From assembly GCF_009906855.1 (NCBI RefSeq), contig NZ_CP047650.1, positions 5,456,001 to 5,520,000 of the forward strand: a stretch of DNA of 64,000 nt. Direction: 5' to 3'. A program made the translations under genes and the position numbers. The stretch comes from Xylophilus rhododendri (GTDB lineage Bacteria; Pseudomonadota; Gammaproteobacteria; Burkholderiales; Burkholderiaceae_C). Below, one piece after another: positions 8,498 to 17,271 of the stretch; position 1 is the first letter of the stretch; every line of letters starts with the position of its first letter. The notes beneath the pieces were generated by a model, which was not told where the DNA came from, did not search any database, and saw only the letters and a program-made list of their open reading frames with translations.

Positions 8498-9135
8498 AGA
8501 CCGAAGACCTGATCGGGCTGCTGGCGGCCGACACCCTACCGGTGCGGCGCCATGTGGCAGCGCGGCGGCTGGCCGTCGGGCTGCTGCTGGCGCTGCCGGT
8601 GTCGCTGCTGCTGATGGCGGCGGTGCTGGGGCCGAACCCGGTGCTGGGCGCCTATCTGCGCCTGCCGATGTTCTGGGTGAAATTCGGCACGCCGCTGCTG
8701 ATGGCCGCGGCCGGCCTGGCGCTGGTGGCGCGGCTGGGCCGGCCGGGCATTTCGAGCCGCGCGGCCTGGAGCGCCTGGGCGTTGCCGATCGCCGGCCTGT
8801 GGGCCTTGGGCGGCCTGGTGCTGTGGCAGGCGCCGGCCGCCGAGGCGCCGCAGCTGATGCTGAGCCGCACCTGGCGGGTGTGCGCCGAGAACATCGCCGT
8901 GCTGTCGCTGCCGATGTTCCTGGCGGCGATCTGGACACTGCGCGGCATGGCGCCGGTGCGCCCTGCGCTGGCGGGCGCCGCCGCCGGCGCACTGGCCGGT
9001 GCGCTAGGTGCGGCGGTGTATGCCTTGCACTGCCCGGAGCTGGCCGCGCCCTTCATCGCCATCTGGTATGTGCTGGGCATGGCCCTGCCGGTGGCCGCCG
9101 GCGCGCTGCTGGGGCCGCGCCTGCTGCGTTGGTAG
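8494..9135 (+). CDS. NrsF-family (DUF1109) membrane anti-sigma factor
   Basis: A 213-residue protein with a short cytoplasmic N-terminus (MKTEDLIGLLAADTLPVRRH) and six hydrophobic segments. That is the size and topology of the DUF1109/NrsF family, which holds SigF-type ECF factors inactive at the membrane until metal or oxidative stress. Cysteines in periplasmic or helix-end positions (WRVCAENIAV and ALHCPELAAPF) match the family idea of a redox or metal sensor. It is translationally coupled to the sigma factor. I assign the role from family and position. Confidence 0.85.
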   Translation: MKTEDLIGLLAADTLPVRRHVAARRLAVGLLLALPVSLLLMAAVLGPNPVLGAYLRLPMFWVKFGTPLLMAAAGLALVARLGRPGISSRAAWSAWALPIAGLWALGGLVLWQAPAAEAPQLMLSRTWRVCAENIAVLSLPMFLAAIWTLRGMAPVRPALAGAAAGALAGALGAAVYALHCPELAAPFIAIWYVLGMALPVAAGALLGPRLLRW

Positions 9136-9218
9136 GCGCTGACCCGCAACCAGGTTTTCCACGATGCGCAGGCGCCGCGCGGCGGCGCACCATGGGCGCT
9201 TCATCAAAGGAGACACGC

Positions 9219-9422
9219 ATGCACGTCGTACCCCTGGAAGAGCGCTCGGTGGAACTGCACAACGGTGCGCGGGCCGCCCTGGCCACGCTGCACCGCTTCG
9301 ACAGCGGCTGGCAGATCGATGTGGTGGCCGAGCCCGATGTTCCGGACCTGACCGACGACGACACCCTGTATCCCACGCTGCAGGCCGCACGCGATGCGGC
9401 GCTGCGCCTCTGGCTGACCTGA
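9219..9422 (+). CDS. Small hypothetical protein
   Basis: A 67-residue soluble protein (MHVVPLEERSVELHNG at the start, ending AARDAALRLWLT) that I do not recognise. AAAGGAGA at 9206-9213 is a strong ribosome-binding site 5 nt before ATG 9219 and decides the start. It could be a late member of the sigma/NrsF operon, 83 nt downstream. It is convergent with the putative effector gene, whose stop codon is 1 nt away. Confidence 0.6.
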   Translation: MHVVPLEERSVELHNGARAALATLHRFDSGWQIDVVAEPDVPDLTDDDTLYPTLQAARDAALRLWLT

Positions 9423-9423
9423 G

Positions 9424-11646
9424 TCAGTCGGCCAGTTCGACGATGGGCCCGGCCGGTTGGGCCGGCTCGGCCGGTTCGGCATCGCGGGCCAGCAGCCGGG
9501 CGCGCTCCTGCACCGCTTGCGTGAACCGGGTGTGGGTGGCGATCTGGCTGAGCAGCCCCTGTTCCGGCGAGCCGGCGGTGAAGCCGGGCAACCGGTTTTC
9601 CGCCTGCTGGCGCAGCTCGATCAGGGGCTGCACCGCCGCCAGCAGGACTTCGAAATCGTCCGCATGCGCTTCGATGGCCTGCACCACCGGCGGCAGCGCG
9701 GCGCGCACGGTGCGCAGCAGCTGCGCCAGTTCCGGGCTGGTGGCGCCTGCATCGCCCTGGGCGCTGTCGGCCCAGGCCAGCGCATCGGCCAGGCCGCGCC
9801 ACAGGCTCATGGGAACGTAGTCGCGGCGCTGCGGCAGCTGGATGAGCCGCACATCCGGCGCGGCGGGCACGCCGATGGTGACGGCGGTCCATGCCGATGT
9901 CTGCGGATCCTGGTGCAGTTCGAAGTGGTGCTGCAGATCGAGCGCGCGCAGGGTGGCTTCGAGCGCCTCGCGGCTGACATCGGCCCGGCAGCGGATCGCC
10001 GGCCAGCCCTGCGCATCGACAAAACTTCCCGGGCCGCCGGGATATCCCGGCTGGCGCACCAGCACGGCCTGGGCGAATCGGCCGGGGCCGTTGGGCGCGA
10101 CGCGCGATTCGTCTAGCAATGCGCCCAGCGTCGATGACAGCTGCGCGCCGTGCTGCTCGTCGGCGGCCGGCGGCAGCTGGAAACGCAGGCCGAACTCGGC
10201 GCTTGCCGGCTCCTGCCTGGTGCGAAAGCGGGTGGCGGCCAGATGGCTCAGGCCGCTGACCAGGGCGGGGTTGCCGGCGTCCGCATGGTCGATGAATTTC
10301 TCTTCGACGAAGGAGGGCAGGAAATAGTCCTGCTTGTTGTGGCGGGCATGGAAGTTGAACAGCATGTTGTCGGCAAATGCGTTCTCCTCGTCGGTGCCCA
10401 GCAGCTTGAACGCCAGGTCGTTGGAGCTGCCGTACACGCTGGGCTGGTAGGCGATGGTCAGCGTCTGCGGATCGACGCGGCAGCGCGTGTCCTGGCCGGT
10501 GCGCAGCAGCGCCTGCGCGGTGGCGAAGCAGAGCGCGTTTTCCAGCGCGGTGCGCCGGGCATCGTGGAAACACATCACGATGACCGTCTGCAGCCGCGTC
10601 GGCTCCGCCTCGGATGCCTGGCGGTGGTGCACGCGGATCTCCGGCACCAGGTTCAGCGGCGCCATGTGGCGCAGCGGGTCGGCGAGGTCGGGGTGCAGAG
10701 TGCGGGCCAGGGCCTGCACTTCCTGTGCGCTCGGCAGGCTGTCGACCTGGGCCTGCGAGGGGCCGTGGATCTCCTCGGTCCTGGGGTCGGTGTAGACATG
10801 GACCGGCAGGCCGAAATACGCGGGGCGCAGGCGGGCGATGCGGTCTTCTTCCGCGGCCTGCAGGTCGTTGCTTTCCTCGGCCTCGCGCTGTTCCGCCGCC
10901 TCGATGGCCTCGGCCCGTGCCAGGAATGGGGCGAAGTCCGGTTGCGGGCCGGAGCCGTCCAGCCAGGCCTGCAGGTCGCCGGTCAGTTCCTTGCGGAAAG
11001 AAAGGTTGCGCTTGTGTGTTCCGCAGGACGCGTTGCCGAGCTTGAACAGCGCTTCGGAAGAGAGCTGGACGCCCAGCAGTCCCGCCGCATCGAGCAAGGC
11101 TTGCAGCACGGCATCGGTATAGCCCGGCTTGGCGAGATAGCGCTTGAGGGTTTTCAGGCTGGCCGGCGTGTCTTCCTGCAAGAAGGCCTGGGCGGCATCG
11201 TGCAGGGCCTGCACCAGCGGCCGGTGCGCCGCGCGCACGCCGATCGAGTCGAGCACGCGGGCGATCTGCTCGGTGCTCGGGGTGAAGTCCTTGGCGGGCA
11301 GGCGGGCCAGCACCTCGGGCAGCAGGGTCAGGGTGTCGAGCGCCAGGGCCGCCGTGAGCAGGTCGGCCTTCGGCAGTGCATCGAGCAGGGCGAAGTAGCG
11401 CGGCGGCATGGCGCGCAGTTCGCCTTGCCGGCGCAATGCCGCTGTCACGCCCGGCAGGTCGGCGACCGGCTCCTGCAGCAGGCCGGAAGGGCGCTGCAGG
11501 AAGGCCGCCTGGTCCGCGCCGGTGCCCAGCTGGTCCGGGACGATGGGCGGCGATGCCGGCTGCGGCGGCGCATCGGTTCGGGCGGGAAGGGCAGTGTCGG
11601 TGGCCGTGGCCGAGGGGATGGAAGCGGCGCTTGCGAAGTGGATCAT
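9424..11646 (-). CDS. Unrecognised 740-residue protein behind a PIP box; candidate type III secretion effector
   Basis: I do not recognise any domain. The first 40 residues are rich in A, S, T and P with few charges (MIHFASAASIPSATATDTAL, then TDAPPQPASPP), and have neither a signal peptide nor membrane segments. This is a composition typical of type III secretion signals. Residues about 50-250 look all-helical. A more compact region near 330-520 has alternating strands with conserved-looking aromatics and His (VMCFHDARRT, NFHARHNKQDYFLP). The C-terminus is helical and charged. A perfect TTCGC-N15-TTCGC box ends 74 nt upstream of the ATG, the usual place for HrpX/HrpB-controlled effectors. 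No chaperone or hrp gene is nearby. Effector status is inference; the PIP box is directly visible. Confidence 0.6.
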   Translation of the reverse strand: MIHFASAASIPSATATDTALPARTDAPPQPASPPIVPDQLGTGADQAAFLQRPSGLLQEPVADLPGVTAALRRQGELRAMPPRYFALLDALPKADLLTAALALDTLTLLPEVLARLPAKDFTPSTEQIARVLDSIGVRAAHRPLVQALHDAAQAFLQEDTPASLKTLKRYLAKPGYTDAVLQALLDAAGLLGVQLSSEALFKLGNASCGTHKRNLSFRKELTGDLQAWLDGSGPQPDFAPFLARAEAIEAAEQREAEESNDLQAAEEDRIARLRPAYFGLPVHVYTDPRTEEIHGPSQAQVDSLPSAQEVQALARTLHPDLADPLRHMAPLNLVPEIRVHHRQASEAEPTRLQTVIVMCFHDARRTALENALCFATAQALLRTGQDTRCRVDPQTLTIAYQPSVYGSSNDLAFKLLGTDEENAFADNMLFNFHARHNKQDYFLPSFVEEKFIDHADAGNPALVSGLSHLAATRFRTRQEPASAEFGLRFQLPPAADEQHGAQLSSTLGALLDESRVAPNGPGRFAQAVLVRQPGYPGGPGSFVDAQGWPAIRCRADVSREALEATLRALDLQHHFELHQDPQTSAWTAVTIGVPAAPDVRLIQLPQRRDYVPMSLWRGLADALAWADSAQGDAGATSPELAQLLRTVRAALPPVVQAIEAHADDFEVLLAAVQPLIELRQQAENRLPGFTAGSPEQGLLSQIATHTRFTQAVQERARLLARDAEPAEPAQPAGPIVELAD

Positions 11647-11720
11647 GTGTGGATGCCTGGTTCTGCAGATGCGATGAACCTCGAGCGTCCACGGCGCAGA
11701 TTCGCATCAGAAGCGGCTGC

Positions 11721-11745
11721 GCGAAGAAAAGAGTTGCTGCGCGAA
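11721..11745 (-). promoter_or_regulatory. Perfect PIP box, TTCGC-N15-TTCGC
   Basis: On the minus strand TTCGC (11745-11741), 15 nt, then TTCGC (11725-11721). This is the full plant-inducible-promoter consensus bound by HrpX-type AraC activators in Xanthomonas and plant-pathogenic Acidovorax. It reads toward the 740-residue gene. About 31 nt downstream only a weak -10-like GACGCT is present, so promoter strength is uncertain. Confidence 0.7.
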
Positions 11746-11785
11746 GGCGGGTGCGGAGGAGATCCAGTCTTCCGCGCGCCGGGTT

Positions 11786-12100
11786 TCAGGCTTTGCTCAA
11801 CGCTTCCAGGCCAGGGGCTGGCGCGACATGCGGAGCCGGCGTCCTGTTGGCCTGCCACAAGTCGTACTGCAGCTGCGCGCGCAGCCAGGACTCGGCCGTC
11901 GGGCCGGTGCCATCGGCATGGCGAAGCCATTGCTCCAGCCGCCGCGCCAGCTCGATCGAGATGCCCGCCTGTCCCTGCAGCACGCGGGTGAGGGCCACGC
12001 GGCTGACGCCGAGCTGTTCGGCTGCTCTGGTCACCGTGAGGTTCAACGCGGGCAATACATCTTCGCGAAGCGTTTCGCCTGGGTGGGAGGGATGGAACAT
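11786..12100 (-). CDS. higA: HigA-family antitoxin (XRE helix-turn-helix)
   Basis: A 104-residue protein opening with the family-typical MFHPSHPGETLREDVLPALNL. A Cro/C1-type helix-turn-helix follows (VTRAAEQLGVSRVALTRVLQG, about residues 23-45), then IELARRLEQWL. HigA antitoxins bind their own promoter and neutralise the HigB mRNA interferase. The order toxin-then-antitoxin is kept, with a 9-nt gap, but the upstream toxin is truncated. The protein is therefore probably an orphan antitoxin or a plain regulator now. The alanine/proline-rich tail (RTPAPHVAPAPG) is longer than usual. Confidence 0.85.
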   Translation of the reverse strand: MFHPSHPGETLREDVLPALNLTVTRAAEQLGVSRVALTRVLQGQAGISIELARRLEQWLRHADGTGPTAESWLRAQLQYDLWQANRTPAPHVAPAPGLEALSKA

Positions 12101-12109
12101 CGTGGTGTC

Positions 12110-12277
12110 CTAGTGGTAGTCCTGGTAATCGACCAGGATCGTGTCCTGGCCGTCGAAAGCGAACGTCAGCCGCCAGTTCGCATTGACCCAGACGGAATAG
12201 TGGCCGTCCAGGCTGCCATTGAGTCCATGCAAGATCGCTTGCCCCGTTTTTGTCGGCCGCGCCGATGATGCCGCGCG
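12110..12277 (-). pseudogene. higB: HigB/RelE-type toxin remnant, N-terminus missing
   Basis: Reading upstream of TAG (12110-12112) gives a typical HigB C-terminal half: LHGLNGSLDGHYSVWVNANW, then RLTFAFDGQ and the family ending VDYQDYH. Family members are about 90 residues. Here only about 50 recognisable residues exist, and the frame runs back into the TAG stop of the TetR gene at 12278-12280 with no start codon. The 5' half seems to have been removed when the TetR/efflux segment was joined to it. The remnant cannot encode a complete toxin. Confidence 0.75.
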
Positions 12278-12901
12278 CTACGAACCGTTCGGCGGGAGCG
12301 GGCCGGGCAGCAGGCGGGCGATGACTTCGCGGTAGATCTCGGCCAGCAGCACCGGATCGGCCGGCTGGTCGGTCAGGCGGCGAAAGGCCGTGCCCTCGTG
12401 GAGCACAGCCATGAATTCGACACGCGCCGCGGCCTGGGCGGCATCGAGATGCGGATGGTCCAGCCGCACGGTGGCCACGGCCTGGGCATGCAGGCGGCGA
12501 TCGGCCAGGCGCACGATCTCCGCCACGGCCGGGTTGCGGGCGGCCTCGGCGGTCACTTCCAGCAGCAGGGCGTGGTCCTCGGCATCCTCGTCGGACAGCA
12601 TGCGGCCGGCCAGCACCCGCGGCAGGTCGGTCTGGCGGCCGGTGCTGGCGATCCAGGCAAGGCGGTCGGACACGATGCGCTCCACGATGGCGTGGACGAT
12701 GGCTTCCTTGTTGGCGAAGTAGCGGTAGATCTGCCCCACGCTCATGCGCGCTTCCTCGGCGATCTGCGCCATGCTGGCCGCGTGGAAGCCGTGGCGCAGC
12801 ACGCAGCTGCGCGCCGCGCCGACGATCTGCACGCGGCGCAGCTCGTCACGTTCGGGTTTGGAGGGCCGGGCAGGCGAGGGGGTTTTGTCAGCTGATTTCA
12901 C
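12278..12901 (-). CDS. TetR/AcrR-family regulator divergent from the RND efflux operon
   Basis: A 207-residue TetR regulator. The N-terminal helix-turn-helix is at about residues 25-70 (RRVQIVGAARSCVLRHGFHA, SMAQIAEEARMSVGQIYRYF, then ANKEAIV), followed by an all-helical ligand-binding domain. It is divergently oriented to the efflux genes with a 69-nt intergenic gap holding a TGAACGTTCA palindrome. This is the classic layout of a local repressor induced by pump substrates. Its stop codon abuts the truncated HigB. Confidence 0.9.
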   Translation of the reverse strand: MKSADKTPSPARPSKPERDELRRVQIVGAARSCVLRHGFHAASMAQIAEEARMSVGQIYRYFANKEAIVHAIVERIVSDRLAWIASTGRQTDLPRVLAGRMLSDEDAEDHALLLEVTAEAARNPAVAEIVRLADRRLHAQAVATVRLDHPHLDAAQAAARVEFMAVLHEGTAFRRLTDQPADPVLLAEIYREVIARLLPGPLPPNGS

Positions 12902-12948
12902 GGTCTTTACCGCAGCGAAACTTGGACAATGTCAATCATAAGTGAGAA

Positions 12949-12958
12949 TGAACGTTCA
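12949..12958. promoter_or_regulatory. Palindrome TGAACGTTCA in the tetR/efflux intergenic region
   Basis: A perfect 10-bp palindrome, within a longer imperfect dyad (GTGA before it, C after it), lies between the divergent TetR and adaptor genes, 13 nt before the adaptor ATG. It is the obvious candidate operator for the TetR regulator. Binding is inferred from position only. Confidence 0.5.
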
Positions 12959-12970
12959 CACCCAAGAACC

Positions 12971-14136
12971 ATGGATATGAACGCACCGAGATTCTTCTCC
13001 ATCGCCGCCAGTGTTGCCTGCTTCGCCATTGCCGGCTGCGGCAAACCCGCCCAGCCGCCGGCCCCGGCCCGGTCGAAGTGGGCGTGACGACCCTGAAGGC
13101 CCAGCCGGTGGCGCTGACCACCGAGCTGTCGGGCCGAACCTCCGCCTCCCTGACTTCCGACGTCCGGCCGCAGGTCAACGGCATCGTCAAGGCGCGCCGC
13201 TTCGAGGAGGGCGCCCTGGTGCGCGCCGGCCAGGTGCTCTACCAGATCGACCCGGCCAGCTACCAGGCGGCGGCCGACCAGGCCCAGGCATCGCTGGTCA
13301 ACGCGCAGGCGGCGGTGTCGGCGGCGCGGCTCAAGGACGAGCGTTATGCCGATCTGCTGAAGATCGAAGGTGTCGCGAAGCAGGATGCGGACGACGCCCA
13401 TGCCGCCTACCAGCAGGCGCTGGCCGCTGTTGCCATCCAGAAGGCGGCCGCCGCCGCGGCCCGCATCAACCTCGACTACACCCAGGTGCGCGCGCCCATC
13501 AGCGGCCGCATCGGCAAGTCCAGCGTCACGCCCGGCGCCCTGGTCACCGCCAGCCAGACCACCGCCCTGGCCACCATCCGCGCGCTGGACCCGATCTATG
13601 TGGACCTGACCCAGTCCAGCGCCGCCTTGCTGCGCCTGCGCCGGCTGCTGTCGGCCGACGGCATCCAGGCCGGCAGCGCCGAGGTGCAGCTCAAGCTCGA
13701 AGACGGCTCGGCCTACGCCCGCAAGGGCCGCCTCAAGTTCACCGAAGTGGCGGTGGACGAAGCCACCGGCTCGGTCACCCTGCGCGCTGAATTCCCCAAC
13801 CCCGACGGCACCCTGCTGCCCGGCATGTATGTACGCGCCGTGCTGGCCGAGGCGGTGGACCCGCAGGCCATCCTCGCGCCCCAGGCCGGCATCAGCCGCG
13901 ACCCCAAGGGCCAGGCGACGGCCCTAGTGGTGGGCGGCGACAACAAGGTGCGCAGCGCCTCGGTGACCACCCAGCGCTCCATCGGCGACCAGTGGCTGGT
14001 GTCCGACGGCCTGGTGGCCGGCGACCGGCTGATCGTGCAGGGCAGCCAGAAGGCCAAGGCCGGCGATACCGTCAAGCCGGTCGAGGTGACCGACAGCGCC
14101 GCCGCCGCCAAGGCCGCTGCCGCAGCGGAGCGCTGA
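12971..14136 (+). pseudogene. RND efflux periplasmic adaptor (AcrA/MexA type), apparent frameshift after the lipoprotein leader
   Basis: From ATG 12971 the frame gives a lipoprotein leader (FFSIAASVACFAIAGCGKPA, lipobox AGC). It then breaks at about 13067. One frame away the mature adaptor continues from VEVGVTTLKAQ to AAAAER at 14136: barrel-sandwich lipoyl halves (VRPQVNGIVKARRFEEGALV and YTQVRAPISGRIGKS) around a helical hairpin, then a beta-barrel. Restoring one C in GGCCCGGTCG fuses leader and body into a normal protein of about 388 residues. An internal ATG at 13078 would give a body without export signal. The partner pump and outer-membrane genes are intact, so a sequencing error is the likelier explanation. 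Confidence 0.8.
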
Positions 14137-14139
14137 GCC

Positions 14140-17100
14140 ATGTTCGCCCGCTTCTTCGTCAACCGACCGGTCTTCGCCTGGGTCATCGCCATCGTGGTGA
14201 TGCTGGCCGGCGCGCTGTCCATCTTCTCGCTGCCGGTGGCGCAGTACCCCGACGTGGCGCCGCCCACGGTGCGCATCTCGGCCACCTATACCGGCGCTTC
14301 GGCCGAGACGGTGGAGAACAGCGTCACCCAGATCCTGGAGCAGCAGCTCACCGGGCTGGACGGGCTGTTGTACTTCTCCTCCACCAGCAGCTCGGCCGGC
14401 AGCGCCAGCATCAGCGTGACCTTCCAGCAGGGCACCAACCCGGACACCGCCCAGGTGCAGGTGCAGAACAAGGTGCAGCAGGCCCTGACCCGCCTGCCGC
14501 AGGCGGTGCAGACCCTGGGGGTGACGGTCACCAAGTCGCAGACCGACTTCCTGATGATCGCCGCGCTCTACGACAGCACCGACAAGGCCACCGCCACCGA
14601 CATCGCCGACTACCTGGTGAGCAACATCCAGGACCCGGTGGCCCGCGTCAACGGCGTGGGCGGGGTGCAGGTCTTCGGCTCGCAGTACGCGATGCGGATC
14701 TGGCTCGATCCCAACAAGCTGGCGGCCTACAGCCTGATGCCTTCGGACATCCAGACGGCGCTGACGGCGCAGAACACCCAGGTCTCGGCCGGCAAGATCG
14801 GCGCCATGCCGACCGTCGAGGGCCAGCAGCTCAACGCCACGGTGACGGCGCAGTCCAAGCTGCAGACACCCGCGCAGTTCGAGCAGGTGGTGGTCAAGCA
14901 CGACAGCAGCGGCGCCACCGTGCTGCTGCGCGACGTGGCCCGGGTGGAGCTGGGCAGCGAGGGCTACGACAACGTGACCCGGCTCAACGGCCATCCGGCC
15001 TCGGGCGTGGCGGTGCAGCTGGCGCCGGGGGCCAACGCGCTGTCCACCGCGACGCGGGTCAAGGCGGTGATCTCGCAGCTGCAGCGCGGCATGCCGGCGG
15101 GCTACCAGGTGGCCTATCCCAAGGACAGCACCAAGTTCATCCGCATCTCGATCGAGGAAGTCGTGAAGACCCTGTTCGAGGCGATCGCGCTGGTGGTCGT
15201 GGTGATGTTCGTCTTCCTGCAGAACTGGCGCGCCACGCTGATCCCGGCGATCGCGGTGCCGGTGGTGCTGCTGGGCACCTTCGGTGTGCTGTCGGTGTTC
15301 GGCTATTCGATCAACACGCTCACCATGTTCGGCATGGTGCTGTCCATCGGCCTGCTGGTGGACGACGCCATCGTGGTGGTGGAGAACGTGGAGCGCCTGA
15401 TGCGCGAGGAGGGCCTGTCGCCGCGCGAGGCCACCATCAAGTCGATGGGCGAGATCACCGGCGCGCTGGTGGGCATCGCCACGGTGCTGTCGGCGGTGTT
15501 CCTGCCGATGGCCTTCTTCGCCGGCTCGACCGGTGTGATCTACAAGCAGTTCTCGGTGACCATCGTGGCCTCGATGGCGCTGTCGGTGCTGATCGCACTC
15601 ACACTCACGCCGGCCCTGTGCGCCACGCTGCTCAGGCACCATGACGAGGCCGCGGGCGGCAAGGGTTTCGCGGCCTGGTTCAACCGCAACTTCGACCGCA
15701 TGCTGCACCGCTACGAAGGCCGGGTGAGCCGCATCCTGAAGACGCCGCTGCGCTGGATGCTGTTCTACGGCGTGATCGTGGCGGCGCTGGCGGTGCTCTT
15801 CCTGCGCCTGCCCTCTGGCTTCCTGCCCACCGAAGACACGGGCGAGGCCATGGTGCAGTACACGCTGCCGGTCGGCGCCTCGGTGGCGCGCACGCTGGAC
15901 GTGGCCAAGTCGGTGGAAAAGCAGTTCCTGCAGGGCGAGAAGGACAACACCGAAGCCATCTTCACCATCGCCGGCTTCAACTTCGCCGGCAGCGGGCAGA
16001 ACGCGGGCATGGCCTTCGTGGAACTCAAGGACTGGTCGGCGCGCAAGGGCGTGGAGAACCGGGCCGACACCATCTCGGGCCGGGCCACCGGCGCGCTGGC
16101 CTCGGTGCGCGATGCGCAGATCTTCGCGCTCAACCCGCCGGCCATCCAGGGCCTGGGGCAGTCGAACGGCTTCGAGTTCCAGCTGCAGGCCAATGCCGGC
16201 ACCGACCGCAACACACTCAAGACCCTGCGCGACAGCCTCCTGGCCTCCTCGCGCCAGGACGGCCAGCTGAGCGCGATCCGCAACGGCGGGCTGGACGACA
16301 CCCCCCAGCTCAGCGTGGACGTGGACCAGGCCAAGGCCTTCTCGCTCGGCCTGTCGCTGGCCGACATCAATGCCACGCTCAGTTCCGCCTGGGCCGGCAC
16401 CTATGTCAACGACTTCATCGACCGCGCGCGGGTGAAGAAGGTCTACATGCAGGCCGACGCGCCTTTCCGCTCGCGGCCTGAGGACATCAACGATTGGCGG
16501 GTGCGCGGCGACTCGGACGCGATGACGCCCTTCTCGGCCTTCGCCACCACCCGCTGGACCTATGGGCCGGAGAGCCTGTCGCGCTACAACGGCCTGGCCA
16601 GCTACACCATCCAGGGCGCGGCGGCTTCGGGCGTCAGCTCGGGCAAGGCGATGGACGAGATGGAGAAGTTGGCCGGCGAACTGCCGCAGGGCAGCGGCTA
16701 CGCCTGGAGCGGGCTCTCTTACCAGGAACGGCTGGCCAGCGGGCAGACGGCCAAGCTCTACGCCATCTCCATCCTGGTGGTTTTCCTCTGCCTGGCCGCG
16801 CTGTACGAGAGCTGGTCGGTGCCGATCTCGGTGCTGCTGGTGGTGCCGCTGGGCGTGATCGGCGCGGTGCTGGCGGCCACGCTGCGCGGGCTGGAGAACG
16901 ATGTGTACTTCCAGGTGGCGTTGCTGACCACGGTGGGCCTGTCGGCCAAGAACGCCATCCTGATCGTGGAGTTCGCGGAAGCCGCGTATCTCGGCGGCAA
17001 GGGGCTGGTGGAGTCGGCCATCGAAGGGGCGCGGCTGCGGCTGCGGCCCATCCTGATGACCTCGCTGGCCTTCATCGCGGGCGTGACGCCGCTGGCGCTG

Positions 17101-17271
17101 TCGAGCGGCGCGGGGGCCAACAGCCGGATCTCGATCGGCACCGGCATCGTCGGCGGCACGCTGACGGCCACGGTGCTGGCGATCTTCTTCGTGCCGCTGT
17201 TCTTCGTGCTGGTGCGCAAGCTGTTTGGCGGGACGACGAAGAAGAACAAGGTCGAGGGGCAGGAGCCATGA
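14140..17271 (+). CDS. RND multidrug efflux permease (AcrB/MexB family, HAE1)
   Basis: A 1043-residue inner-membrane proton/drug antiporter of normal length. Family marks are visible: N-terminal MFARFFVNRPVFAWVIAIVV, the paired proton-relay aspartates in GLLVDDAIVVVENVERLM (about 400-415), and the essential Lys in TTVGLSAKNAILIVEFAEAA (about 935). The two large periplasmic loops are in the expected places. It starts 3 nt after the adaptor gene and overlaps the outer-membrane gene by 4 nt (ATGA at 17268-17271), so the three are one operon. Substrate range cannot be predicted. Confidence 0.95.
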   Translation: MFARFFVNRPVFAWVIAIVVMLAGALSIFSLPVAQYPDVAPPTVRISATYTGASAETVENSVTQILEQQLTGLDGLLYFSSTSSSAGSASISVTFQQGTNPDTAQVQVQNKVQQALTRLPQAVQTLGVTVTKSQTDFLMIAALYDSTDKATATDIADYLVSNIQDPVARVNGVGGVQVFGSQYAMRIWLDPNKLAAYSLMPSDIQTALTAQNTQVSAGKIGAMPTVEGQQLNATVTAQSKLQTPAQFEQVVVKHDSSGATVLLRDVARVELGSEGYDNVTRLNGHPASGVAVQLAPGANALSTATRVKAVISQLQRGMPAGYQVAYPKDSTKFIRISIEEVVKTLFEAIALVVVVMFVFLQNWRATLIPAIAVPVVLLGTFGVLSVFGYSINTLTMFGMVLSIGLLVDDAIVVVENVERLMREEGLSPREATIKSMGEITGALVGIATVLSAVFLPMAFFAGSTGVIYKQFSVTIVASMALSVLIALTLTPALCATLLRHHDEAAGGKGFAAWFNRNFDRMLHRYEGRVSRILKTPLRWMLFYGVIVAALAVLFLRLPSGFLPTEDTGEAMVQYTLPVGASVARTLDVAKSVEKQFLQGEKDNTEAIFTIAGFNFAGSGQNAGMAFVELKDWSARKGVENRADTISGRATGALASVRDAQIFALNPPAIQGLGQSNGFEFQLQANAGTDRNTLKTLRDSLLASSRQDGQLSAIRNGGLDDTPQLSVDVDQAKAFSLGLSLADINATLSSAWAGTYVNDFIDRARVKKVYMQADAPFRSRPEDINDWRVRGDSDAMTPFSAFATTRWTYGPESLSRYNGLASYTIQGAAASGVSSGKAMDEMEKLAGELPQGSGYAWSGLSYQERLASGQTAKLYAISILVVFLCLAALYESWSVPISVLLVVPLGVIGAVLAATLRGLENDVYFQVALLTTVGLSAKNAILIVEFAEAAYLGGKGLVESAIEGARLRLRPILMTSLAFIAGVTPLALSSGAGANSRISIGTGIVGGTLTATVLAIFFVPLFFVLVRKLFGGTTKKNKVEGQEP

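Noticed and set aside
13924..15708. Long open frames antisense to the RND permease and similar long antisense frames elsewhere (for example 17225-21109 plus, 6532-7869 minus)
   Set aside because: They arise from GC-rich codon bias. Their translations are low-complexity H/R/G/A-rich without domains, and recognised genes occupy the other strand.
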